A DNA stretch of 37,109 nucleotides from Chromera velia (Eukaryota > Sar > Chromeraceae), in NCBI GenBank assembly GCA_018398765.1, contig JAHBMJ010000158.1:1-37109 (forward strand). The letters run 5' to 3'. The position numbers were made by a program, and so were the translations under genes. Numbering within the stretch: position 1 is the stretch's first letter; every line of letters starts with the position of its first letter. The notes under the pieces are model-generated. The model was given only the letters and a program-made list of their open reading frames with translations, was not told the DNA's origin and searched no databases. This document shows positions 22,701-29,477 of the stretch, piece after piece.

Positions 22701-24331
22701 TCCCCTCGCACGCTCTGCTCGAGTTCGTGCACCTCTCTCTCCTCCCGGTGGTCCTCCCTTCTCTCTCTCTTTGTCCTTCTTTTCATTTGCCTTGCTCTGG
22801 TCAGCATCCCCTTCTTGCGCTTGGCTACCGTTTCTCAAAGAATCAGACGAACCGCCTGCATGGGCAAGAGAAGAATACGGATTGTTCCATGAAAGACAAT
22901 ATGCATACGACCATGCTGAGCCGGTTCTCAAGGAAGTGACGGAGATCCAAAAGAGTCGAGAGGTCATAAGGGGCACACCAAGGGAGCATCGACAGCATTG
23001 ATTGCCGAAGAGGACCCAGAAAAGAAAAAGCTGATGAAGACGGGAATGAACGAGAAAGAGCCGGGGACTGAAGCACAAATCGGCCGCAGGCACGGTGCGT
23101 GAAGACATGAGGCAGAGAGACGACCAGCCGCCGGAAGAACACACACACATACGCACACAGGCACACACACACACACACACAGCGGACCAACTCACGAAGA
23201 GTTCGTGGACAGACATTTTGGGCGCGGGAGAGAACTGCCACACACAAGGCACACCAACGAAAGGCAGATTTTAAAAAGGACGAGGGGCGAAGAGTTGATT
23301 ATCGATCAACCCACAAACTAACCTTGATCTTGAGGTCGAGACATGCTCCTGTTCTTCCTCGGTTTCTCCTCCTTTTCCTTCTCGATACTTCTGTTACTGC
23401 TACTGCTACTACTGGACGGACTGGGTACTGATTGCTCCCTTTCCCTTTTCCGTTCCCCGTCTCTGTCACGTCGCGACCTTTTCGGTCGGGAAGCGCCAGA
23501 AGAAGACGAAGACGAAGAAGACGATGAAAAGGAGACAGAAGACGAGACAAGTAAACCAGACGAGACGGCACTGTCAATGCCACCACTGTCTCCGTCTTCC
23601 GCTGTGAGCGTCGACTTAAACTTTCCGTCTCCTGCGCCCCCCTTCTCCAGCCCTTCTCTCAATCTCCTACTAGTTCGGAGAGGTCCTTTCTCTCTTTCAA
23701 TGTCCCTCTTGGATTCTTTCTTTTTCTTTTGCCTCTCGTCCTTTTGTTCTCCCTTCGGATTTTCTTTTAAAACTCTTTTTCCCTTCTCTGCCCCCGTCAA
23801 ACCGTTGCCTGCGCCTTTACCCGCCCCGTGCTCGTCCCGTTTCTCTGTCGCCTGAGACGCGAGACGCGGACACCGTCGGAGGTGCAGAATCGGATTGGCT
23901 GATGAAGAAGAAGACGAAGAGGAAGAAGATGACTCGACTTCCCTTTCCCCTTCTCGCCCTTTCTCCTCTTCACTGACTGCTCTGCGCGACCGCTTCAAAG
24001 GAGCTACAGCACTCACCCCCTCCGCTTCTGCCACAAGTGCAGAAGAAGAAGACGAGGATGCCGACTGATTTGTTTGAGTGGGATCTGACGAAGCAGACAA
24101 AGAAATGAAATTTGCCGAAGTGTCTCCCCTCTCTTTCTCTTCTTCCTCCACCGCTGTCTTGTTTCGTTTTCTTCCGGTTACTCTCCTCCCTCTCGTGTCC
24201 TCGTGCTGACTCGAGCCCGAGAGAGACGACTGCAGATTCGTTCCTGTTCCTGCTCCTCCTTCGTTGGCGTTGCCTCCTGTGGAAGACCCAGACCCGGAAG
24301 AAGTCTTAGAGGGGACTTTCCGGGGTGACAT
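5799..24331 (-). CDS. UPL3: Giant HECT E3 ubiquitin ligase, UPL3/TRIP12/Ufd4 type (18 exons, 4346 aa)
   Basis: A ligase of this family takes ubiquitin from an E2 onto a HECT cysteine and passes it to a substrate. I spliced 18 exons using GT-AG junctions, and all phases close. Order along the protein: disordered charged N-terminus (1-700); armadillo-like region resembling plant UPL3 from about 770, including [31 protein letters not shown] and [20 protein letters not shown]; acidic low-complexity tract (about 2700-2900); a pre-HECT block with [15 protein letters not shown]; and HECT from about 3808 to 4346, with [21 protein letters not shown] and [14 protein letters not shown], catalytic Cys 4313. 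The protein ends FLLS, keeping the Phe four from the end that HECT enzymes need. It is more than twice the length of plant UPL3 or human TRIP12, because of disordered insertions. The start at 24331 is the first in-frame ATG of a long open exon; an untranslated upstream exon cannot be excluded. Confidence 0.9.
6435..6569 (-). CDS. UPL3: HECT ligase exon 17 (residues 4238-4282)
   Basis: It encodes [20 protein letters not shown] and [20 protein letters not shown], including the conserved SFVTG motif that precedes the HECT C-lobe. The acceptor is TACATGCAG and the donor CTGAG followed by GTCGGC, phase 2. Confidence 0.9.
6811..6974 (-). CDS. UPL3: HECT ligase exon 16 (residues 4184-4237)
   Basis: It encodes [20 protein letters not shown] and [20 protein letters not shown] and ends [18 protein letters not shown] matches AFRSGF of UPL3. 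The acceptor CTTCAG is the only one of the 19 in the window that lacks GCAG. The donor CACGG followed by GTGGGT, phase 2, is chosen from overlapping GTGGGT candidates because it restores the conserved HGY. Confidence 0.88.
7214..7347 (-). CDS. UPL3: HECT ligase exon 15 (residues 4139-4183)
   Basis: It encodes [20 protein letters not shown] and [20 protein letters not shown], equivalent to the 'NLEEYISLVVDATVKRGV' segment of the HECT N-lobe. The acceptor is GCCTGCAG and the donor CTGCAG followed by GTCTGT, phase 0. Confidence 0.87.
7604..7700 (-). CDS. UPL3: HECT ligase exon 14 (residues 4107-4138)
   Basis: It encodes [20 protein letters not shown] and [12 protein letters not shown]. The DFTLPG motif, split at the junction, is conserved in TRIP12/UPL3. 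The acceptor is GTCGCAG and the donor CCTG followed by GTTGGT, phase 1. Confidence 0.9.
7986..8628 (-). CDS. UPL3: HECT ligase exon 13 (residues 3892-4106)
   Basis: The exon opens [16 protein letters not shown], then a Pro/Ala/Gly/Ser-rich insert of about 120-130 residues, then [20 protein letters not shown] and [10 protein letters not shown], the conserved N-lobe helix pair (FRLLGRVMAKALQDGRLLDV in UPL3). The insert lengthens the HECT domain well beyond its usual ~350 residues. The acceptor is CTTCTGCAG and the donor GCACAG followed by GTAGGT, phase 0. Confidence 0.9.
8860..8925. repeat. 33-bp direct tandem repeat in intron 12
   Basis: Two 33-base copies at 8860-8892 and 8893-8925, differing at one base, begin CCTACAATAGACATGCAACG. 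A partial third copy follows. They sit beside a CA/GA microsatellite at about 8792-8858, inside intron 12 of the ligase gene. Confidence 0.9.
9049..9134 (-). CDS. UPL3: HECT ligase exon 12 (residues 3864-3891)
   Basis: It encodes [20 protein letters not shown] and GYLFPMAY, in the position of the UPL3 'LGLFPRPWP' segment. The acceptor is GAGTGCAG and the donor TACAG followed by GTACGT, phase 2. Confidence 0.85.
9321..9425 (-). CDS. UPL3: HECT ligase exon 11 (residues 3829-3863)
   Basis: It encodes [20 protein letters not shown] and [15 protein letters not shown]. The EVGTG.GPTLEF string is a hallmark of the HECT N-lobe. The acceptor is GGCTGCAG and the donor GCTCAG followed by GTGAGT, phase 0. 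Confidence 0.93.
9759..9824 (-). CDS. UPL3: HECT ligase exon 10 (residues 3807-3828)
   Basis: This 66-bp exon encodes [20 protein letters not shown] and WK, the family's 'QRQKVRVSRNRILDSA' segment that opens the HECT domain. The acceptor is GCATGCAG and the donor TGGAAG followed by GTCAGC, both phase 0. Confidence 0.9.
10261..12862 (-). CDS. UPL3: HECT ligase exon 9 (residues 2939-3806)
   Basis: It encodes [20 protein letters not shown], then [20 protein letters not shown], equivalent to the 'FYLNGHPLPLHLTVYQAV' segment of plant UPL3. Its end holds [20 protein letters not shown] and [19 protein letters not shown], the conserved block before HECT. Disordered Ser/Gly-rich sequence lies between. 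The acceptor is CCACTTGCAG. The donor ATGCAG followed by GTGGGT is phase 0. Confidence 0.9.
13263..17660 (-). CDS. UPL3: HECT ligase exon 8 (residues 1473-2938)
   Basis: At 4398 bp this is the largest exon. It starts [20 protein letters not shown] and continues helical repeats ([40 protein letters not shown], matching the UPL3 stretch around 'FVREGVVHAV'). Later it has [12 protein letters not shown], then [20 protein letters not shown], matching the UPL3 'IDPLASLAAVEEFL' stretch, separated by long Ser/Ala-rich inserts. The C-terminal third carries acidic tracts ([18 protein letters not shown]). The acceptor is GCTTGCAG and the donor CGAAG followed by GTCAGG, phase 2. Confidence 0.9.
17963..18195 (-). 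CDS. UPL3: HECT ligase exon 7 (residues 1396-1472)
   Basis: It encodes [20 protein letters not shown] and ALLPPLV, then a charged stretch ending [15 protein letters not shown]. The acceptor is TTTGCAG, whose pyrimidine tract is made of CTGT repeats. The donor CTCGA followed by GTAAGT leaves phase 2. Confidence 0.88.
18196..18604 (-). repeat. Ligase intron 6 with complementary tetranucleotide repeats at both ends
   Basis: Read on the minus strand, the intron begins GTAAGTCTGAGCGC and runs at once into ACAG/ACGG repeats (about 18543-18595). It ends with CTGT repeats (about 18203-18232) running into TTTGCAG. The two arrays are reverse complements. The middle holds a CA array, an assembly gap and a G run, so the true intron length is unknown. 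Confidence 0.8.
18425..18473. other. Assembly gap (35 N) followed by 14 G
   Basis: Positions 18425-18459 are N and 18460-18473 are G. The gap follows a CA microsatellite inside intron 6 of the ligase gene, so the coding sequence is not affected. Confidence 0.97.
18605..19099 (-). CDS. UPL3: HECT ligase exon 6 (residues 1231-1395)
   Basis: It encodes [18 protein letters not shown], a Gly/Ser-rich loop, and two further helical repeats ending with [20 protein letters not shown] and [14 protein letters not shown]. The acceptor is CAATGCAG. The donor GCAGTG followed by GTAAGT lies next to an ACAG repeat within the intron. Confidence 0.9.
19379..19485 (-). CDS. UPL3: HECT ligase exon 5 (residues 1195-1230)
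   Basis: It encodes [20 protein letters not shown] and [15 protein letters not shown], equivalent to the 'VPLLTNLLQYHDSKVLE' stretch of UPL3. The acceptor is CTTGCAG and the donor CTTCAA followed by GTCAGT, phase 0. Confidence 0.9.
19500..19714. repeat. Simple repeats in ligase intron 4
   Basis: A CATC array lies at about 19494-19528, next to the exon 5 acceptor, and a CA then GA array at about 19662-19714. Frames read across them are not coding. Confidence 0.85.
19750..19876 (-). CDS. UPL3: HECT ligase exon 4 (residues 1153-1194)
   Basis: It encodes [19 protein letters not shown] and [20 protein letters not shown], the best conserved armadillo repeat of the family (AGGL..FFS...QR.A). The acceptor is TATATGCAG. 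The donor GGAA followed by GTCAGT gives a split Asn codon, matching the conserved Asn of the family. Confidence 0.9.
20134..20204 (-). CDS. UPL3: HECT ligase exon 3 (residues 1129-1152)
   Basis: This 71-bp exon encodes [20 protein letters not shown] and QILS, an armadillo repeat close to UPL3 (TIEYMDLAEQSL). The acceptor is TTTTTCTGCAG. The donor after TCG is GTCGGT. This choice is supported by ungapped alignment of the next exon to TRIP12-type repeats. Confidence 0.9.
20480..22855 (-). CDS. UPL3: HECT ligase exon 2 (residues 337-1128)
   Basis: The acceptor CCCATGCAG precedes GCGGTTCG and the phase-1 junction gives a Gly codon. The exon encodes Gly/Arg-rich repeats, Lys/Glu-rich tracts, the start of the armadillo region ([20 protein letters not shown]), a ~290-residue low-complexity insertion, and then [18 protein letters not shown]. 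The donor is CACG followed by GTCAGT. The long frame reading upstream of 22855 into the CA-rich intron is not coding. Confidence 0.88.
23323..24331 (-). CDS. UPL3: HECT ligase exon 1 (residues 1-336)
   Basis: This exon encodes the N-terminus, rich in Ser, Glu, Lys and Arg and probably disordered. Basic clusters such as KRSRR and [17 protein letters not shown] could act as nuclear localisation signals. The donor is CAAG followed by GTTAGT, leaving phase 1. An overlapping upstream ATG sits at 24335 (see findings). Confidence 0.82.
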
Positions 24332-24335
24332 ACAT
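24306..24335 (-). promoter_or_regulatory. Nine-codon upstream ORF overlapping the ligase start codon
   Basis: The sequence ATGTATG places an ATG at 24335, four bases before the proposed start at 24331, in another frame. That frame closes with TAA at 24306-24308 after nine codons. If translated, it would compete with the main start by scanning. Whether it lies in the mRNA is unknown, because the 5' end of the transcript is not visible. Confidence 0.45.
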
Positions 24336-25220
24336 GGAAGTCTTTTGGTCCAAGTGAGTGGGGACGTTCGCGTCTTTTTCTTTGCCTAAGCAAGGCTGAA
24401 GTCGAACGCACAGCCGCTCTCCAAGCAAGTGACGAAAACAGACACAGCTCGGTTGGACGCAGATCAAGCTTGCCTGAAATTAAGTGTCTTCTCTACAGGC
24501 AGGTATTACTGAATTCAAGAAGGCGAGGCGGATTTCTTTCTGGACGTTTCTCAACACTGCATGCCACCATTGAATCGACATGAAATCCTCTCACTTGTTT
24601 CAGTCCACAGAGACATTCGAAATCATTTGAGTGAAGAGGTCGGAGACGAACAAACTTTTTGTGGCCACGCGAAAATTGCATGTGTCGGCAAGATTTTGCG
24701 TGCGTCGGCCGGTCAGGACAAGACCGCGCGCGCACCATCGCGCAGTTTTCGTGAGCCGTCTCCGCTGGAGACGGGAAATTAATGACGGGATTCAAGCACA
24801 GCCAGTGTCAGATTCAAGCAAATTGAGTTCATGGCAACTTCATGCGTCGATCGGAGCTCGTGCTGCTCGTCTGTCTCGGGATCGGTGGACGACGACCCCC
24901 AGTCATTCTCTTGACAGGATTCACCTTCATCCGCAGGTTCTCATGTGTGGCAATTGCTCTCGCAAAGGTTGATGAGAATGCAAGTGACTCAGCAGGATAT
25001 CATAAGCCGGTTGCGGAGTTACTTCCACCTGCGTATCGAGCAAAGATGTTGATCCCGCTGGGGGCGCCTGCGTGCTCCGTCTACTTGACGTACAGATACC
25101 AGCGCTTTCTTCAATGTTCGCTTAAATATCTTTTCGGAAGAGCTTGACTATCAAACGTCTTCCTGGTATCTGGGACGCTTCAGAAGACGAGAACCGAGTC
25201 TCTCGACCAGCTGAGGAAAG
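24336..25220. promoter_or_regulatory. Head-to-head intergenic region between ligase and uS8 genes
   Basis: About 0.9 kb separates the divergent start codons. It must hold both 5' UTRs and promoters, or one bidirectional promoter. I see no clear TATA or initiator element. A plus-strand frame of about 100 codons at 24842-25147 shows no recognisable domain. It may be 5' UTR sequence and I do not call it a gene. Confidence 0.5.
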
Positions 25221-25395
25221 ATGCAGCACGCTTGTGAGATGGTTGTAAGTCTGATGAAGACAGAGGCCCTTGAACAGAAATGCGTTTTCACACCCTTCAA
25301 CGTCCAGATTCTGAACCTTCTCACCAGGGAGGGCTACATTCGGGGATTCAGAGCTGAGGGAAGGAAGATCCGAATTCTTCTCAAACACTATCAAG
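25221..25395 (+). CDS. uS8m: uS8 exon 1 (residues 1-58)
   Basis: This exon encodes the N-terminal domain, ending IRILLKHYQ plus the first base of a Gly codon. The donor is TCAAG followed by GTCTGT. Frame read beyond 25395 enters CAGT repeats and is intronic. Confidence 0.87.
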
Positions 25396-27404
25396 GTCTG
25401 TCTCTCAATCAGTCAGTTCAGTCACCCAGTCAGTCACTCACTCAGTCAGTCCTTCAGTAACTCACTCAGTCAGTCAGTCACTCACTCACTCACTCACTAC
25501 TCACCCACTCACTCACTCAGTTCAGTCAGTCCGTCAGGCACTCAGTCAGGCAGTCTGTCAGTTAGTCAGTCACTCAGTCAGTTCAGTCAGTCAGTCACTC
25601 AGTCAGTTCAGTCAGTCAGTCACTCAGTGAGCCACTAAGTGAGCAAATCAGCGAGCCGGTCAGCCAATCATTCAGCGGGTTGTCCTTCAGTCGGGTAGTC
25701 AGTAAGTACGTCAGTCCAGCCAGTCAATACTCGCCGAGGCAGTCTGGCAGTCAGCCAGGAGGTACGGTGTCATTAATGTGGATCCATGAGCAAGCAAGAT
25801 TCAAGAAAAGCGAGTGAGTGGGTCGATGAATCATTGAGTGGCTGCCTGCCTGCCTCCCTGCCTGTCTGCATACATGACTGACTGAGTGAACGACTGAGCC
25901 AGAGAGGCATTGTCACACGATGAACGAATGAGTCATTGGCTGACCTTTTTGTGATTCCCTCTCCGTATTAAATTTGATTGACTCGACCCCCAGTTTCCCT
26001 TCCCGCCGCAACCAGAAGATGCGAGCCGTGTGCGTGTCAGTTCATCTGCACACCACGGACCCAAGTGCGCATCTTCTGTCTGTTGCTCCTGTGGGAGATA
26101 CTCTTTCTCCAATGCCGAAGGCATTCATTCAACTGTGAAGGAATAATTCGTCGTGCCTCTCACTGCCGTCAAAGTATCTGAGTCTTTGGCTGAGTAGTGA
26201 GGGAATGATTGAGCATGACCTCAACAAGGCGGTGGCAGAATAAGGGCACAGCCAGAGGGAAGGACCCATTGCCAAGGTTCTGGTGAACGATCGCGTCAAG
26301 AGAGGCATGGATTCAAGATCGTGTTCATTCTTGCAGCGCCACGGTCTGCCTGAGGGTCTCTCTGCGCGGGCATGACCTGGCCTGATAACGAATGCTGACG
26401 TTTCTCCTGTCGCCCTACTGAACCATTCGTCCATACACGCAACCTTGATTCGCAGCTTTTCTTCTTCTCTGAACGAAGTTCAGGGTGGTCTTCTGCCTCC
26501 GAGTCCCGGTCTCTTCATGTGCACCCGACGGCTGAGGTGCAGACGCTCTCAGTCGTCTGGGGTCTGGCTCTTTCTTTCCCTTGATTTCCTCGCTAGTCAT
26601 TGTGACAGATTCCCAGACCAATTCAGTCTCCTTCCTTCCTTCCTTCCGTCCCAACCCTTCCGAAAACAAACCTGCCTGCAGGTGCTCCTGTGATCCGGAA
26701 CGTTCGCGTCGTCTCCAAACCGTCGCGGGACATCTGGGTCACTCCCTACGAATTGAAGTTCCGAACACGATTCAATACAGGTAGGTCGGTCATTCGGAAA
26801 GTGAGCTGCTTGGAGACTTCGTCGCATGTGTTTAGTGTGTGTTTGGCTGCCTGGGTCTTCTGTTGGTTGGTTGTGCATTTCCTGGTAGCTGTTTTGTTTG
26901 CTGAGTCACGTTCTCTGCGGCACTACCGACAAAAACAGCATTCTGGTACTTGAGCGCTTCGAGGGCCCCAACTCACCAGATATCAATATTCTCTCATTCT
27001 GCTGGCATGAATTTAAATCTCTCATTGGTCTCAAACGCCTGCCTCCAGCCTAATCAACAAGAGAAACGCGGGGTTGGCAGACTTGGATTCATCGCGTTAT
27101 GGGGGGTCTATACATTTACCCGCGAATCGGACTTTTAAATGATTGGTGGTGAGGGCCTGTGATGAGGATGGGTAGTCGGAGGGCAGAAATTCAATGAGGT
27201 TGAAAAGAATTGAGAGAAAATTTGGTGCAAGCGTGCAAAACAACGCATCTACACGCATGTACACGCGTATGGAATAATGTCATTGCAGGCATGTGGGTAG
27301 TGCAAACACCTGTCGGGGTGACCTCACACCGCGACTGTATTCGCATGGGTATCGGGGGAAAAATGATTTTTGCGGTCAACAACGGGTACCAACATTTTTC
27401 ATAG
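25221..27404 (+). CDS. uS8m: Ribosomal protein uS8, bacterial type, probably mitochondrial (3 exons, 129 aa)
   Basis: Small-subunit ribosomal protein S8 binds the central domain of the small-subunit rRNA and is needed for early assembly. Spliced exons 25221-25395, 26682-26780 and 27289-27404 give 390 bases including TAG. The protein has the bacterial S8 layout: MQHACEMVVSLMKTEALEQK (N-terminal helix), ILNLLTREGYIRGFRAEGRK (equivalent to 'NVLKEEGFIEDF'), IRNVRVVSKPSR (equivalent to 'VSRPG'), and VVQTPVGVTSHRDCIRMGIG plus GK (the S8 signature with GG). Its length fits bacterial S8 (~130). An in-frame TGA at 25212-25214 fixes the start unless another exon lies upstream. It is unlike cytosolic uS8. 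Plastid S8 is usually encoded in the plastid of algae, so I infer a mitochondrial role, but no long targeting presequence is visible. Confidence 0.88.
25396..25750 (+). repeat. CAGT/CACT tetranucleotide repeats in uS8 intron 1
   Basis: From the donor site onward the intron (25396-26681) is filled for about 350 bases with degenerate CAGT and CACT repeats, fading toward 25900. The rest of the intron shows nothing recognisable. Confidence 0.88.
26682..26780 (+). CDS. uS8m: uS8 exon 2 (residues 59-91)
   Basis: It encodes GAPVIRNVRVVSKPSRDIWV and TPYELKFRTRFNT. The acceptor is GCCTGCAG and the donor ACAG followed by GTAGGT; both junctions are phase 1. Confidence 0.88.
27289..27404 (+). CDS. uS8m: uS8 exon 3 (residues 92-129)
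   Basis: It encodes GMWVVQTPVGVTSHRDCIRM and GIGGKMIFAVNNGYQHFS, followed by TAG at 27402-27404. The acceptor is CATTGCAG. The short tail NNGYQHFS extends past the usual S8 end (GGEIICYVA type). Confidence 0.88.
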
Positions 27405-27783
27405 CCAAATGCATCAGACTCGGGAACGCATCCTAGATTCAAAACTTCAAGAATTTAAAGCTCGTGTTGATTCTGGTTGTTCCTGTAAAAAGTGATTGAT
27501 TATGATTGAGGGTTCGATATGCATGCCGCGTCCCCATGAATACATATTACATAAATGTTACATAAAAAGGACTAGCAGACTTAGCCAACTTTAATTGTTC
27601 AATTTGTTTTTCTTTTATTGAATTTTAATCCATGCAATTATCATTGAATTATGACTAACCATGAAGGATGTCCATGAGCATGACCCCACCAAAAGGGGAT
27701 TCCGAAGAGAGTCAGACTGAGACTCAGTGTGAAAAACGAAAAACCGAGACCGCAGATTCTCCAAAAATTCATTCCCCCTCACA
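27405..27783. other. Intergenic, AT-rich, no gene seen
   Basis: This sequence lies between the uS8 stop and the left end of the DNA transposon. The composition becomes AT-rich here. No domain or RNA gene is recognisable. Confidence 0.5.
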
Positions 27784-28033
27784 CCCTAATGAATTGGGAG
27801 TTGAATTGGGCGTCGAATTGGTAGTACTACCAATTTTTTACCGCCAGTAACTCCCAATTTTGAAAAATTGGTACCTAGTCTAGTGAAAGAAGTACATAGA
27901 GTTTGAAGCTAAAATTTTGTGTACGGGCTAAACAGGGGCTCACTAGTCTCTAGCCGCAGTCATTAGACTCTAATTCATTACTAGGAACAAATTATATGAA
28001 CACTTAGAGTCACCTAAAAATTGGGAGTTACCA
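27784..28033 (+). repeat. Left terminal inverted repeat
   Basis: This arm pairs with 29227-29477. The inner limit is set where the match fails, after a shared GGGAGTTACCA. Confidence 0.88.
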
Positions 28034-28228
28034 TTTTTTTTTTGGGACTAACTACTAATTTTTAAGAAAATCAACACCCAATTTTTTTTTTTGACTACCA
28101 ATTTTATAACTTCTCCTAAAAAGTAAAATATATGTGGAAAGAAAGAACGCTATAATAGAACAGTGTTACGGCTGTACAGAACTTCATAAATCCATAAGTT
28201 TTATATAGTTTCATAGTGTTATTCATGC

Positions 28229-29011
28229 TCAAAGTCCCTCCTGGCGTGACATATCAGCAAAATATGCTTGCATGGCTTTCTTTCTCTTGCACAACCACAC
28301 AAAAACCAGATTTTCCAGAATAAAACGATCATATGAATAACGTCTCCCCTGTAGGATAAAACGTTTGCAAACCTTCTTGTGATACGATTCAAAGCCGTAG
28401 CATTTCGCTGTGTTCAACCCCCCAAACCGGCGGATCCATACCGGGAAGTGCGAGTAGAAGTGAGTCTTCGGGACCGCCCACCCATAAGACTTGCAAAAAA
28501 GGCCTTGCCAAGTCTTTATCACCGTCTTCAGCTCTGCAAGTTTCTCATCCATGATTGAACCTGTCAATGTGAAAAGGATCCATAAATGCAAGTAAAAAGA
28601 ACAAGCAGGAGGGTTCTCTGTAACAAAAATGTCCGGGCACCTTTTTTCCATGAACTCAACGACACGAGGGAAAACGTGTCTAACATCTGCAGCCCCCAAT
28701 TTAATCTTTCTATTGTTTTTCGGAATCCCTCGGACCCACTGAGTAAGGGGCAGCCCTGTTTTTTGCCACACATCTGAATCAAAGAGAAATGAATTCAATT
28801 CCTCCATCTGAAAGAGCTTCTTCTTATTCACTGCCCAAACAAGAAAAAGTCCCAGCTCTTTTTTCGCTTCACCCTTGTCTGCGATATGCAAAATATCATG
28901 TTGAACGGACCACAGGATGGAAAAGAAAAGTAGAGACAACAAAAGGGGAATTTCTGTGAAACCCCGCTGTCTGAACAAAGATGAGCAGCCACTGTCCGGC
29001 TTATGGAGGGA
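28229..29011 (-). pseudogene. Transposase C-terminal remnant (CACTA/DUF4218-like)
   Basis: The frame is open from 29011 to 28229, about 260 codons, but has no ATG near its beginning, so the N-terminal part and its catalytic residues are missing. Recognisable are IMDEKLAELKTVIKTWQGLF, then VPKTHFYSHFPVWIRRFGGL and YGFESYHKKVCKRF. The K-H-x4-H-x-P ... FG ... FE-x2-H-x-K pattern occurs at the C-terminus of CACTA-like and related transposases. Family assignment is by pattern memory only. The element probably cannot mobilise itself. Confidence 0.6.
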
Positions 29012-29226
29012 TTATGAATTCTGGTAGGCTTACATGGTCAATTGGATCGATTTTCACTCTATTTTTTGTATTGATACGTATAGCTTGTATAGAGCTGTCC
29101 ACTGTCCATTTTGCATTGCGTTAGCGGTGCACTATGACACATAAAACAAAAGTTTCAAGTTGAGTCCCATTTTTTTTTTTTTGTACTACTATTTTTTTTT
29201 TTCGGCAGTCCATTCCTATTTAAAAA

Positions 29227-29477
29227 TTGGTAACTCCCAATTTTTAGGTGACTCTAAGTGTTCATATAATTTGTTTCTAGTAATGAATTAGAGTCTAATG
29301 ACTGCGGCTAGAGACTAGTGAGCCCCTGTCTAGCCCGTACACAAAATTTTAGCTTCAAACTTTATGTACTTCTTTCACTAGACTAGGTACCAATTTTTCA
29401 AAATTGGGAGTTACTGGTGATAAAAAATTGGTAGTACTACCAATTCGACGCCCAATTCAACTCCCAATTCATTAGGG
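29227..29477 (-). repeat. Right terminal inverted repeat
   Basis: This is the reverse complement of 27784-28033 with a handful of substitutions and a small indel-like difference near 29418-29422. Confidence 0.88.

Larger units (their letters stand above)
27784..29477. mobile_element. DNA transposon with ~250-bp terminal inverted repeats
   Basis: The ends are CCCTAATGAATTGGGAGTTG at 27784 and its reverse complement ending at 29477. The match continues inward for about 250 bases with few differences (left arm to about 28033, right arm from about 29227). Within the arms, AATTGGGAGTT and GGTAGTACTACC recur as sub-repeats. CA lies immediately outside both ends (27782-27783 and 29478-29479) and may be a 2-bp target duplication, although two bases can match by chance. 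The 1694-bp element encloses a transposase remnant on the minus strand. Confidence 0.9.

Noticed and set aside
22019-22939. Plus-strand frame of 306 codons
   Set aside because: Antisense to Gly/Arg-rich coding sequence of exon 2; its composition is explained by that.
22856-23252. N-terminal extension of the exon 2 frame ([15 protein letters not shown]...)
   Set aside because: It crosses a CA microsatellite. A strong acceptor at 22856 and the phase match to exon 1 show that this is intron 1.
25396-25750. CRISPR-like or protein-coding reading of the CAGT repeats
   Set aside because: Units are four bases with no spacers. This is a degenerate microsatellite inside uS8 intron 1.
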